A stretch of DNA of 64,000 nucleotides from Nocardiopsis sp. FR4 (GTDB taxonomy: Bacteria; Actinomycetota; Actinomycetes; Streptosporangiales; Streptosporangiaceae). A program made the translations under genes and the position numbers. The stretch lies in NCBI RefSeq assembly GCF_009830945.1, contig NZ_VWVV01000015.1:1-64000 (forward strand), given 5' to 3'. Below the pieces are notes generated by a model. It did no database searches and was not told where the DNA came from. It saw only the letters and a program-made list of their open reading frames with translations. This document shows, in pieces, positions 1-7,459 of the stretch. The stretch's first letter is position 1. Every line of letters starts with the position of its first letter.

Positions 1-80
1 TTTCCGAACCCGGTCGTTAAGTCTCTTTGCGCTGATGGTACTGCCCTGTGGTGGGGTGGGAGAGTAGGTTGCTGCCACGG
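1..80 (+). rRNA. rrf: 5S ribosomal RNA, 3' part
   Basis: The first 80 bases read as the 3' two thirds of a bacterial 5S rRNA. They contain the conserved CCGAAC loop start at about 5-10, GATGGTACTG near 33-42 and the GGGAGAGTAGG helix near 58-68, and end in the helix-I strand. The 5' end lies outside the window, so this is the tail of an rRNA operon transcribed rightward. A terminator follows at once. Confidence 0.93.
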
Positions 81-90
81 TTTGTTGTGG

Positions 91-124
91 GGGGGTCGTC
101 CTTTGTGGGCGGCCCCCTTTTTTT
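91..124 (+). terminator. intrinsic terminator of the rRNA operon
   Basis: An 11-bp stem (91-101 with 107-117, two G-U pairs) closes a 5-base loop and is followed by seven T (118-124). This is a textbook Rho-independent terminator directly after the 5S gene, and the only one in the window with a long T tract. Confidence 0.93.
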
Positions 125-257
125 GTGCCGGGGGGTTGTGCGGTTGTGAATTCCCGCGGGCGTGACCCGTGACGGGCAACGGGTTGGAACCGCCCGCACC
201 GGCGGCTTCGGGGTGGGACTTTGGGCACTCGTCCTTTGGCGGTGAGCGGCGACTCCA

Positions 258-286
258 TGTCGTAAGCTGGACGGTACGAGTACTAT
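258..286 (+). promoter_or_regulatory. candidate promoter of the TPR gene
   Basis: In the 219-base gap after the rRNA terminator, TACTAT (281-286) fits the actinobacterial -10 pattern TANNNT, and TGTCGT (258-263) lies 17 bases upstream as a poor -35. Transcription would start near 293, giving a leader of about 50 bases. I see nothing else in 125-257. Confidence 0.4.
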
Positions 287-343
287 GACGCGCTGCTACT
301 TGAACAAGGTGGCAGCGCTTTTGAGTGTTGACGGACGGGTTGG

Positions 344-1942
344 ATGACTGAGGACAGCCGATCGGGAGACCGCGAGGACTCCGGAGCGAACGAGCAGCGA
401 GGCGGCTACCGCTCCGGTGGGCCTGGTGGTCGGGGACGTGGTGACGGACCCCGCGCCCGGTCCGGCTACAGCGGCTCCAGAGACGACAGAGGCCGTGGCG
501 AGCGCGGCGGTTACCAGCGACGCGACGACCGTCGCGGTGGCGGCTTCCGGGAGCGTGACGACCGGGGCGGCTTCCGCGGCGGGGACCGGAGCCGGGACGG
601 CTCGCGGAGCGGCGACGACCGCCGCGCGGGCCGTAGGGACGACCGCGGAGAGTTCCGTGGTCGCGACGACCGTGATCGCGGCGGTTACCGTGACCGCCGG
701 GACGATCGCGACCGTGGCGGCGACCGCGGCCGTGACGACCGCGGCCGCGGCGGTTCCCAGGAGCGCGACGACCGCGGTGGCTTCCGCGGAGGGGACCGCC
801 GTGAGGACCGGGGCGGTTTCCGCGGCGGGGACCGGCGAGACGACCGCCGGGGCGGTGGTTTCCGCGGTGGTGAGCGCAGGGAAGGCGGCTTCCGCGGTCG
901 GGACGACCGGCGGAGCGGCGGTTACCGGGGCAGGGATGACCGGCAGGACAGCCGACGGGTTCCGCGCGAGGAGCGCGACCCGGCGGACATCGCTCCCCAG
1001 CTACCGGAGGAGGCCAGCTACTCCCAGCTCGACGACGAGACCAAGCGCGAACTGCACTCGCTGCCCAAGTCGCTGGCCGAACTGATCGGCAAGCACATCG
1101 TCGCCGCGGGCATGTTCCTCGACGAGGACCCCGAACGGGCCTACGCCCACGCCGTCTACGCCCGCCGCAAGGCCTCCCGCCTCTCCAGCGTGCGCGAGGC
1201 CTCCGGCGTCGCCGCCTACACGGTGGGCAAGTGGCAGGAGGCGCTGTCGGACCTGCGGGCGGCCCGCCGGATGAGCGGCCGGGACAACTTCCTCGCCCTC
1301 ATGGCCGACTGCGAGCGCGGTCTGGGACGCCCCGAGCGGGCCCTGGAACTCGCCAACGACCCGGCGGCCAAGGACCTGGATACCGCGGACCGCATCGAGT
1401 TGCGCATCGTCGCCTCCGGCGCCCGCAGGGACATGGGCGACACCAAGGCCGCACTGGCGGAACTGCAGGTGCCCGAACTCAAGGAGCGGCGGGCCAGGCC
1501 TTGGGTCGCCCGCCTCTTCTACGCCTACGCCGACGTGCTGGAGGAGCTCGGCCGCGAGGACGACGCCCGGGAGTACTTCTCGCGCGCCTCGGCCGTGGAC
1601 AGCGACGGGGTCACCGACGCCGACGAACGCCTCGCCGCGCTGGAGGGCATGGAGCTGGTCGACTTCGACGCCGAGGACGGCATCGTCTGGACCGACGCCG
1701 AGGAGCAGGAGCCCGACGAGGAGGCTCAGGCGCCAGAGGCCGGGGAGTCCCCCGGCGAGGACCGTGAGTTCCGCGGACAGGACCGAGGCCGTGAACGCGA
1801 CCACGGTGAACGCGCCCGCGGCTACCGCGACCGGGGCCGTGACGGCGAGTACCGCGACCGGGGACGGGAGCGCGACTATGGGGACCGGGGTCGCGGCTAC
1901 CGCGACCCGGAGCGCGGCCGCGACCAGGGGGGCCGGGACTGA
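344..1942 (+). CDS. TPR-like protein flanked by RGG/RDDR-repeat tails
   Basis: 532 aa in three parts. Residues 1 to about 215 are almost entirely Arg, Gly, Asp and Ser in RGG, RDDRGG and GGFRG repeats. Residues about 222-430 are an ordered helical domain with TPR-like helix pairs (AYTVGKWQEALSDLRAARR, then YADVLEELGREDDAREYFSRA). The C-terminal 60 residues return to RGRERD repeats after an acidic stretch. RG-rich tails of this kind bind RNA or condense in other proteins; here that is inference. The gene lies alone just after the rRNA operon. No strong ribosome binding site precedes the ATG, chosen because the repeats start straight after it. The repeats also create long open frames in other registers, which I disregard. 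Confidence 0.85.
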   Translation: MTEDSRSGDREDSGANEQRGGYRSGGPGGRGRGDGPRARSGYSGSRDDRGRGERGGYQRRDDRRGGGFRERDDRGGFRGGDRSRDGSRSGDDRRAGRRDDRGEFRGRDDRDRGGYRDRRDDRDRGGDRGRDDRGRGGSQERDDRGGFRGGDRREDRGGFRGGDRRDDRRGGGFRGGERREGGFRGRDDRRSGGYRGRDDRQDSRRVPREERDPADIAPQLPEEASYSQLDDETKRELHSLPKSLAELIGKHIVAAGMFLDEDPERAYAHAVYARRKASRLSSVREASGVAAYTVGKWQEALSDLRAARRMSGRDNFLALMADCERGLGRPERALELANDPAAKDLDTADRIELRIVASGARRDMGDTKAALAELQVPELKERRARPWVARLFYAYADVLEELGREDDAREYFSRASAVDSDGVTDADERLAALEGMELVDFDAEDGIVWTDAEEQEPDEEAQAPEAGESPGEDREFRGQDRGRERDHGERARGYRDRGRDGEYRDRGRERDYGDRGRGYRDPERGRDQGGRD

Positions 1943-1967
1943 CCCCGTCCCACGGCGCTGGGGGAAC

Positions 1968-2004
1968 GGCACCGCCGGGCGGCACACCGCCGCTCGGCGG
2001 TGCC
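1968..2004 (+). terminator. hairpin between the TPR and NUDIX genes
   Basis: A perfect 10-bp outer stem (1968-1977 with 1995-2004) encloses a further 5-bp stem, without a T tract, as is common in actinomycetes. It ends three bases before the GTG taken as the NUDIX start, so it may end TPR transcription or affect NUDIX translation. Confidence 0.55.
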
Positions 2005-2007
2005 CTG

Positions 2008-2436
2008 GTGTACCTGGGTGTGCTCCCCGAGCGCCACGACTCGGTGGTGTGCCTGACCTACGCGGGGGAGCGGCCCCTGCTCGTGCGCAACCGGCACCGC
2101 GCCTGGGAGTTCCCCGGCGGCCACGCCGAACCGGGGGAGGGCGTCGCCGACACCGCGCGCCGCGAGGCCCTGGAGGAGGCTGGTGCCGTCCTCGGAGAGA
2201 TCACCCCGGTCGGCTACTACGTCCTGTCCGGAGGGCACGTCACCGTGGTCACCCACGCCCGGGTGAACGCTCTGCGACCGCTCACCGGGGAGTTCGAGAC
2301 CGTGGAGGTACGGGCCTTCGACCTCCTGCCCCCCGACCACGAACTCTCCTGGGCGGACGGGCTCTACGCCCACCTGCTCCGCGTGCTGGACCTGCCGGGG
2401 GCGCCCCCGGAACGGCTCAGCCCCCGGGACGCCTGA
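2008..2436 (+). CDS. NUDIX hydrolase
   Basis: 142 aa, the usual size of a single NUDIX domain. The NUDIX box is complete at about residues 37-59: GHAEPGE, seven residues, then REALEEAG. The family cleaves nucleoside diphosphates linked to another group; the substrate cannot be told from sequence. The preceding Trp-Glu-Phe-Pro-Gly-Gly is also typical. The GTG start lacks a clear ribosome binding site and lies just after a strong hairpin, so the true start may differ by a few codons. The 3' end overlaps the convergent GNAT gene by 20 bases. Confidence 0.88.
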   Translation: MYLGVLPERHDSVVCLTYAGERPLLVRNRHRAWEFPGGHAEPGEGVADTARREALEEAGAVLGEITPVGYYVLSGGHVTVVTHARVNALRPLTGEFETVEVRAFDLLPPDHELSWADGLYAHLLRVLDLPGAPPERLSPRDA

Positions 2437-3350
2437 CGTAGTGCGTCTCGGTTCCGACGACGGTGTATCCGAGTCTTTCGTTGATGGCCAGCATCGGTGC
2501 GTTGTCCGCGTGGTTCCCGGTGTAGTCGTGGGCGGCGCCCCCGGTCCCGGGCACGGTGCAGGGCCACGGTCTTGGCGTACCCGGCCAGTCCCCGTCCCCG
2601 GTGCTCCCGCAGGGTGCCGGTCATGGACGACTCCAGCCGGCCGCCGCCGGAGAGGAAACAGGTGATCGCGGCCGGTACGCCCCCGACCAGGGCGAGCAGG
2701 CACAGGTCCAGGGCGGCGAGCGGATGGTCCCACACGCTCTCCCGCCACTCCGGATAGGAGGGGAAGCGGGCCCCGGCGCCCGGCTCGTCCAGGCTGGTGA
2801 GCCTGTCGATCTCGTAGAGGGGGCGGGGGTCGGCCGCGTAGTCGGTGAAGGGCCGCAACTCCACGCCCGCGGGAGCGGGCGGGGGGCCGGGGAGCCCGGA
2901 CAGGTCCAGGCCCAGGACGCGGTGGGTGTCCTCCGGGACGTAGCCCCGGTCGAGCACCGCCCGCCGGAAGCCCTCGCCGCCCCGCTGCACGCCCTCCTCG
3001 GCCGCCTCGGCCCGCAGTGTCCCGGCACCGCGGTCCAGCAGAACGCGCTCGGAGGCCTCCAGCAGCCGGGAGCCCACGTCCGTGTCGAGGTGGGAGTCGG
3101 CCACGGTGGCCAGGAAGGACCGGCCGTGGGCGGTTCCGCCATCGTCGCGGCGCAGGACCGAGCGCAGGAAGCCGACCACGGTCCCGTCCTCCACCGCGAT
3201 CAGGCCGGTCTCCTCAGTGCCCGGAGCCGGCTGGTCGTGCCGCCGCAGCATGGCCTCCCCGACCACCGCGCGGCAGGGGTGGGCGCGGTGCACGAGGGGC
3301 AGGACCCGGGGAACGTCGGAGCGCCGCATGGCGAGGATCTCGATCGTCAT
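2417..3350 (-). pseudogene. GNAT acetyltransferase with a +1 frameshift
   Basis: From the ATG at 3350 the first ~270 residues read as a tandem-type GNAT N-acetyltransferase, ending in the acetyl-CoA loop (REHRGRGLA) and the following helix. The frame then fails at a run of five G (C on the + strand, 2538-2542). Removing one G restores a family-typical end: Thr-Gly-Asn-His then Asn-Ala-Pro-Met-Leu-Ala-Ile-Asn, stopping at 2417-2419. Without this, translation continues into Arg-rich nonsense. It is either a true frameshift mutation or a homopolymer sequencing error. Substrate unknown. Confidence 0.8.
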
Positions 3351-3438
3351 GCGCTGAGCGTAGGCGGGCCACCACGCGGGCCGCACCGGGTTTTTCCGCC
3401 GTACCGGGCGGCCCCGGGCCCAGAGGCCGGGGCGCCCA

Positions 3439-3475
3439 CCCGTCCGTGTGGGAGCCGCCCCCGCGCACGGGCGGG
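3439..3475 (-). terminator. hairpin after the MBL-fold gene
   Basis: Twelve paired bases (3439-3450 with 3464-3475, two G-U pairs) around a 13-base loop sit just beyond the stop of the leftward hydrolase gene and before the next leftward gene. There is no T tract. Confidence 0.45.
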
Positions 3476-3498
3476 CCCCTCGGGGGGCCGCGCAGCCG

Positions 3499-4512
3499 CT
3501 ACCCGCGTTCCTCCCCCTCCGCGCGCCGGGCCTCGGCCTGTTCCCGGGCGAGCCTGTCCAGCCAGTGGACGATGCCGGACACGTTGGTCTCGGGGCCGGC
3601 GAGGGTGTCCAGGACCGCCGCGGTCTCGGGCGCGGCCCCGGGGGGCAGCGGCCGGTAGCGCGAGATCACCTTGTCCCGGACCATGGCGATGGCGTGGTCC
3701 AGGTCGCCGCTGGTGCCGTGGGACTCGCGCACCGTCTCCACCCACAGGCGCAGTTCCGACTCGGCGCGGTCGAGGGTCTCGGCCACCGAGGTGACCGCGC
3801 CGAAGTGGGAGAACATCAACCGCTGGGCGCCGATGTCCCCGAACAGCCGCAGAGTGGTCAGGCACGCCTCCAGGTCGAAGTCCGGTGGCGGCGTGGCCGG
3901 GCTGACCTCTCCAGTGAGCGGCTTGTACACGCCCAGGGCGTCGCCGACGTACAGGTCGCCGGTGAGGGTGTCGACCATGCCCATGTGGTGCTTGGCGTGG
4001 CCCGGTGCGTAGTGGGTCACCAGCCTGCGCCCGCCGCCGAGGTCGATCTCCCCGGTCTCGGCCACCGACCTGATCCGCGTGGCCTCGGTGGCCCTCATCT
4101 GGCCGAACAGGGTGTCCAGGCGGTCGCCCCAGACCATCGCGGCGCTGCGCATCAACCGGCTCGGATCGGCCAGGTGGCGCGCGCCGCGCTCGTGCACGAC
4201 GATCTCGGCGTTGGGGAAGAGCGCGGCCATGTCGCCCGTGCCGCCCGCGTGGTCCAGGTGGATGTGGGTGACCACGATGGTGGCCAGGTCCCCGGGGGCC
4301 AGCCCCAGCCTGGTGACCGCCTCGTGCAGGACACGCGCCGAACCGGCGGTGCCGACCTCGACGATGCAGGGCCGTTCGGAGCGGATGAGGTAGCTGGACA
4401 CGATCCCCGGGTACCCGGCGAGCATCGTGTCGATGGCGAAGATGTCGTCGCCCAGCGGGGTGATCCCCTCGGGCAGACCGCTCACGTCCACGTCGTCGTG
4501 CACTGCAAGCAC
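3499..4512 (-). CDS. metallo-beta-lactamase-fold hydrolase
   Basis: 337 aa. The metal-binding signature THIHLDHAGG lies near residue 92, followed by further ligands in YAPGHAKHH (about 178-186), an Asp in VGDALG, and FSHFG (about 244). This is the glyoxalase II/metallo-hydrolase fold. A C-terminal helical region of about 85 residues follows. Substrate is unknown; thioester or lactone hydrolysis would fit. The GTG at 4512 follows a GAGG-containing stretch; a second GTG nine bases on is possible. Divergent from the SSB-like gene. Confidence 0.85.
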   Translation of the reverse strand: MLAVHDDVDVSGLPEGITPLGDDIFAIDTMLAGYPGIVSSYLIRSERPCIVEVGTAGSARVLHEAVTRLGLAPGDLATIVVTHIHLDHAGGTGDMAALFPNAEIVVHERGARHLADPSRLMRSAAMVWGDRLDTLFGQMRATEATRIRSVAETGEIDLGGGRRLVTHYAPGHAKHHMGMVDTLTGDLYVGDALGVYKPLTGEVSPATPPPDFDLEACLTTLRLFGDIGAQRLMFSHFGAVTSVAETLDRAESELRLWVETVRESHGTSGDLDHAIAMVRDKVISRYRPLPPGAAPETAAVLDTLAGPETNVSGIVHWLDRLAREQAEARRAEGEERG

Positions 4513-4566
4513 CCCTGTTCCTCGGTCGTCGTGCGGCTCGGCGGAAGCCGAATCGAACCGAACCCG

Positions 4567-4591
4567 ACTCTAGGACAAGGGTGTCATGACA
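4567..4591 (-). promoter_or_regulatory. candidate promoter and dyad upstream of the MBL gene
   Basis: Read leftward, TAGAGT (4572-4567) fits the TANNNT -10 pattern. The perfect palindrome TGTCATGACA (4582-4591) lies about 10 bases further upstream, where a regulator could block the polymerase. The remaining divergent gap to 4790 shows nothing I can name. Confidence 0.4.
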
Positions 4592-4790
4592 GGTCGGAGC
4601 GGGGTTGGCTTCCTCCGCGTCGGCACCGGGAACTTGTCCACAGCACCGTGCGGGGCCTTCCTCCGCGGAGCCGGCCGGAGGATCCTGAGAACGGTGCACG
4701 ACGCCCCACCAGCGCACGGGCCCCGTCCGCGCTCCGCAGCCGCGTCGTGTCCCCCTCCCGCCCGCCCAGCAGCCCAGGCAGGACGTACCC

Positions 4791-5285
4791 GTGCAGCAGG
4801 ACTCAGCCGCCCCGCACCGGGGCACCCCTCCGCCCGACACCCGACGGCCCGGCCCGGGCCCGACCCGGGAACGGCGCTCCGCCACGGAGGCGCCGGACGC
4901 CCGTCCCGTTTCCCCTCCCCCGGACCGGGCGGAGACGGGCCACCGCAACGAGGTCCTCGTGGCCGGGCGGATCACCGCTCCGCCCCGTCTGCGCGACCTG
5001 CCCAGCGGTGACCGGTTGGCCACCTGGCGCATCTGCGTGGTCCGGCCCTCCGACAGCCGCTACGGGGGGCGCCGGGTCGACTCGATCACCTGCACCAGCT
5101 TCGACCGGGCCCTGCACGGGCAGATCCGCTCCTGGCGTCTGGGCGACGTGGTCCAGACGAGCGGGGAGCTGCGCCGCCGTACCTGGCGTGGCCGCGAGGG
5201 CCTGGTGCGCAGTGTCTGCGAGGTGGAGGCGCGGGCCGTGCACCTGGTACGGCCGGCCGCGGGACGCGGGGAGGCCGGGCGGTGA
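4791..5285 (+). CDS. SSB-like OB-fold protein
   Basis: 164 aa. After about 50 residues of Pro- and Arg-rich disordered sequence comes an OB-fold domain like that of single-stranded DNA-binding proteins: NEVLVAGRIT opens the first strand, then LATWRICVVR and a basic loop, TSFDRAL, and GDVVQTSGELRRR. It lacks the acidic C-terminal tip through which the replicative SSB recruits partners, and the domain order is reversed relative to normal SSB, so it is a paralogue and not the main SSB. Its 3' end is 14 bases from the convergent HAD gene. The GTG start has only a weak ribosome binding site. Confidence 0.72.
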   Translation: MQQDSAAPHRGTPPPDTRRPGPGPTRERRSATEAPDARPVSPPPDRAETGHRNEVLVAGRITAPPRLRDLPSGDRLATWRICVVRPSDSRYGGRRVDSITCTSFDRALHGQIRSWRLGDVVQTSGELRRRTWRGREGLVRSVCEVEARAVHLVRPAAGRGEAGR

Positions 5286-5299
5286 GGCCGCGGCGCGAC

Positions 5300-6307
5300 T
5301 CACCAGCCCAGGACGGTCAGCGCCTCGCGTGCGGCAGCTCCCGCCGGGTCCACCGAGCCGTTCTCCCACACCGCCGCGCACAGGGCGCGCAGTCCGTCCA
5401 GGCGCTCTCCCGAACCCTCCAGCCGCGGTGCGCCGTCGGCGACGGTCACCGTCCATCCGTTGCAGCGGGTCCGGTTCCCCTCCCGTACCACCGCCGGGTG
5501 GGTCTGGTTCATCCCGGACAGGTCCCAGGCCAGGTAGCGGGGGCGCTGGTGCTCGGGCGCAGCGAGGGCCTCCAGGGGGGTGGTCACCCCCGACAGCACC
5601 AGGAGCCCGGCGGCTCCGTGCGCGGTCGCCCCCTCGATGTCGGTGTCCAGCCGGTCGCCGACGATCAGCGGGTTGCGCGCACCGGTGCGCAGGATCCCCT
5701 CCCGGTGCAGCGGCAGCATCGGCTTGCCCGCGATCACCGGCTCGACCCCGGTGGCGTGGGCGATGACCCGCACGAAGGAACCGTTGCCGGGGGTGATGCC
5801 CCAGGCGCTGGGCGCGGTGGCGTCGGCGTTGCTGGCCACGTAGAAGGCGCCGCGCCGGACCGCGAGCGCGCCCTGGTCGAGCAGGTCGCGGGACAGGGTG
5901 CGCGCGTAGCCCTGGACCACGGCCACCACCGAGGCGCTGTCCACCGAGACCGGTCGCAGTCCCATCCGGCGCACCGCCTGGCGCAGCGCGGTGTCGCCCA
6001 CCACCAGCACCTCCGAACCCCGCGGGTAGCGCTCCCCGATCAGGCGGGCGGCGGCCTCGGCGGAGGTCACCACGTCCTCGGGGGCCGCGCTCACACCGAT
6101 CTCGGTGAGGTGTTCGGCGATCCGCGCCGGGGTGCGCCCGGCGTTGTTGGTCACGAACGCCACCCGGGCTCCGGCGGCCCGCGCCTTGCCCACCGCCTCG
6201 GGTGCGGCGGGCACGGCCCGGGGGCCGATGTAGACGACCCCGTCCAGGTCCAGGAGCATCGCGTCGTGGACCTCGTTCAGGGGACGGTCTGCGGAGAGCA
6301 GCGGCAT
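5300..6307 (-). CDS. HAD-superfamily (NagD-like) phosphatase
   Basis: 335 aa. HAD motif I is AMLLDLDGVVY near residue 18, motif II the Thr in VAFVTNNAGRTP near 50, the motif III Lys lies in IAGKPML, and motif IV is IVGDRLDTDIEGA. The order and the large cap between motifs II and III match class II NagD/AraL-type sugar-phosphate or p-nitrophenyl phosphatases. I start at the ATG at 6307 because sequence upstream is Arg-rich and unlike the family, although the frame stays open far upstream. Last gene of a leftward run with the AAC(3), DUF1015 and SCP2-like genes. Confidence 0.85.
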   Translation of the reverse strand: MPLLSADRPLNEVHDAMLLDLDGVVYIGPRAVPAAPEAVGKARAAGARVAFVTNNAGRTPARIAEHLTEIGVSAAPEDVVTSAEAAARLIGERYPRGSEVLVVGDTALRQAVRRMGLRPVSVDSASVVAVVQGYARTLSRDLLDQGALAVRRGAFYVASNADATAPSAWGITPGNGSFVRVIAHATGVEPVIAGKPMLPLHREGILRTGARNPLIVGDRLDTDIEGATAHGAAGLLVLSGVTTPLEALAAPEHQRPRYLAWDLSGMNQTHPAVVREGNRTRCNGWTVTVADGAPRLEGSGERLDGLRALCAAVWENGSVDPAGAAAREALTVLGW

Positions 6308-6405
6308 GGTGGAGAACCCGTTCGGTGCGGCGGGAGCGGTCGGGTTCCAGGCTATGACCCGTACGGGGGGCCGGACCGCGCCGGGGGCGGGGGCCGTCGG
6401 GTCCG

Positions 6406-6456
6406 GTCGTTTCCGTTGACGGCCGTCCGCGCGGTGGCGGAGGCCGTTGTCCGCGG
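6406..6456 (-). repeat. diverged copy of the aac(3) 3' end
   Basis: These 51 bases match 6538-6588, the last codons of the AAC(3) gene, at 40 positions, nearly all differences being transitions. Read leftward the copy still encodes an Ala-Thr-rich tail ending Val-Asn-Gly-Asn-Asp, against Val-Asn-Arg-Asn-Asp in the gene. It sits in the 227-base gap between the AAC(3) stop and the HAD start and looks like the remnant of a tandem duplication. Confidence 0.6.
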
Positions 6457-6534
6457 TGGGGGAGGCCGCGGTGCGGCGGTCGCGGGGCCGGTGCCGGGAG
6501 GTGTGACGTCCGACGTGTTCGGGCCGCGGTGGGT

Positions 6535-7383
6535 TCAGTCGTTCCTGTTGACGGTCATCCACGTGGTGGCGAAGGCCACCGCCCGCGGCAGGGAGAAGAG
6601 TCGGCTGGTCGCCTCGCCCACGCTTCCCGAGACCACCGCGCCGGTGTCCTCGAAGTCGGCGCCGATCCGCGTGAAGTCCGACTCGTCCAGGTACACGTCC
6701 GCGAAGGTGGCCCACTCCTGTCCGCCGTCGGGGGTGCGCACCGCGCTCCCGCACTCCTCGAGGCGGGGTCGCGGAGCCCGGTACTCGGCCAAATGGAAGG
6801 CGGTGCAGGAGCCGAACCCGGTGCCGAGCAGGAGCACCCGGGCCCGGGCGGCCTCCAGCGCTCCCAGAGGGGACTCCTCACCCAGCCGGCAGTGCACCGG
6901 GTGCCGTCGCATCAGGTCGGCGGCCCGGGTTCCCAGGGCGGCGAAGGAGGTCTGCGGGTTGGCGCTGCGCACGGCTCCCGGCCACGTGCGCACCATCTCC
7001 GCGATCCGGCCCATGCCCCGGCTCGGGGTCACCCGGGGGTCGAAGCCGGGCGTGTGTTCCCGGATGACCGGCCACCACTCCCGGGGGACCGGCGGGTCGC
7101 GCCACCGCTCGGGGTCGGTGTTGTCCATGGTCTGGGTGGGCACGACCAGGGTCCCCGCGGTGCCCACGGCGTCCAGGAGGGCCTGCACGACCGCCTGGGC
7201 TCCGCCGCACACCCAGCCCAGGGCGCTGAGGGAGGAGTGCACCATAAGGGTGTCGCCGGAGGCCACCCCCAGGGCGGTCAGGTCGCGGGCCAGGGACGCC
7301 CGGGTCTGCGGGAGCTCCGGTGGCTTTGATCGGGCGCGCACGTGGACGGGCTCCTCGGTGGGCGGGCGGGCTGGTCCGGCCAT
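6535..7383 (-). CDS. AAC(3)-family aminoglycoside N-acetyltransferase-like protein
   Basis: 282 aa, normal for the family. Landmarks: GDTLMVHSSLSALG (about 43-56), GTLVVPTQT (76-84), FDPRVTPSRGMGRIAE (about 113-128), RSANPQTSFAALG (138-150) and FHLAEYRAPRPR (about 198-209). The conserved His and Glu used in acetyl transfer are present. AAC(3) enzymes acetylate the 3-amino group of 2-deoxystreptamine antibiotics, but many genomic members have no known drug substrate, so resistance is not implied. No clear ribosome binding site precedes the ATG at 7383; the first ~25 residues are unlike the family and the start could be further in. Confidence 0.85.
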   Translation of the reverse strand: MAGPARPPTEEPVHVRARSKPPELPQTRASLARDLTALGVASGDTLMVHSSLSALGWVCGGAQAVVQALLDAVGTAGTLVVPTQTMDNTDPERWRDPPVPREWWPVIREHTPGFDPRVTPSRGMGRIAEMVRTWPGAVRSANPQTSFAALGTRAADLMRRHPVHCRLGEESPLGALEAARARVLLLGTGFGSCTAFHLAEYRAPRPRLEECGSAVRTPDGGQEWATFADVYLDESDFTRIGADFEDTGAVVSGSVGEATSRLFSLPRAVAFATTWMTVNRND

Positions 7384-7459
7384 GGTGGCAGGCGGGTCCG
7401 GGGTTCGGCCAGCGGATACCCGCCCGTGTCGACGGGCGGCGGGCGTGCCCGGGCCGGGC

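Noticed and set aside
344..1942. Tandem DNA repeats in the RGG tails as a possible CRISPR or satellite array
   Set aside because: The repeats are codon-level, in frame, of irregular length and without unique spacers.
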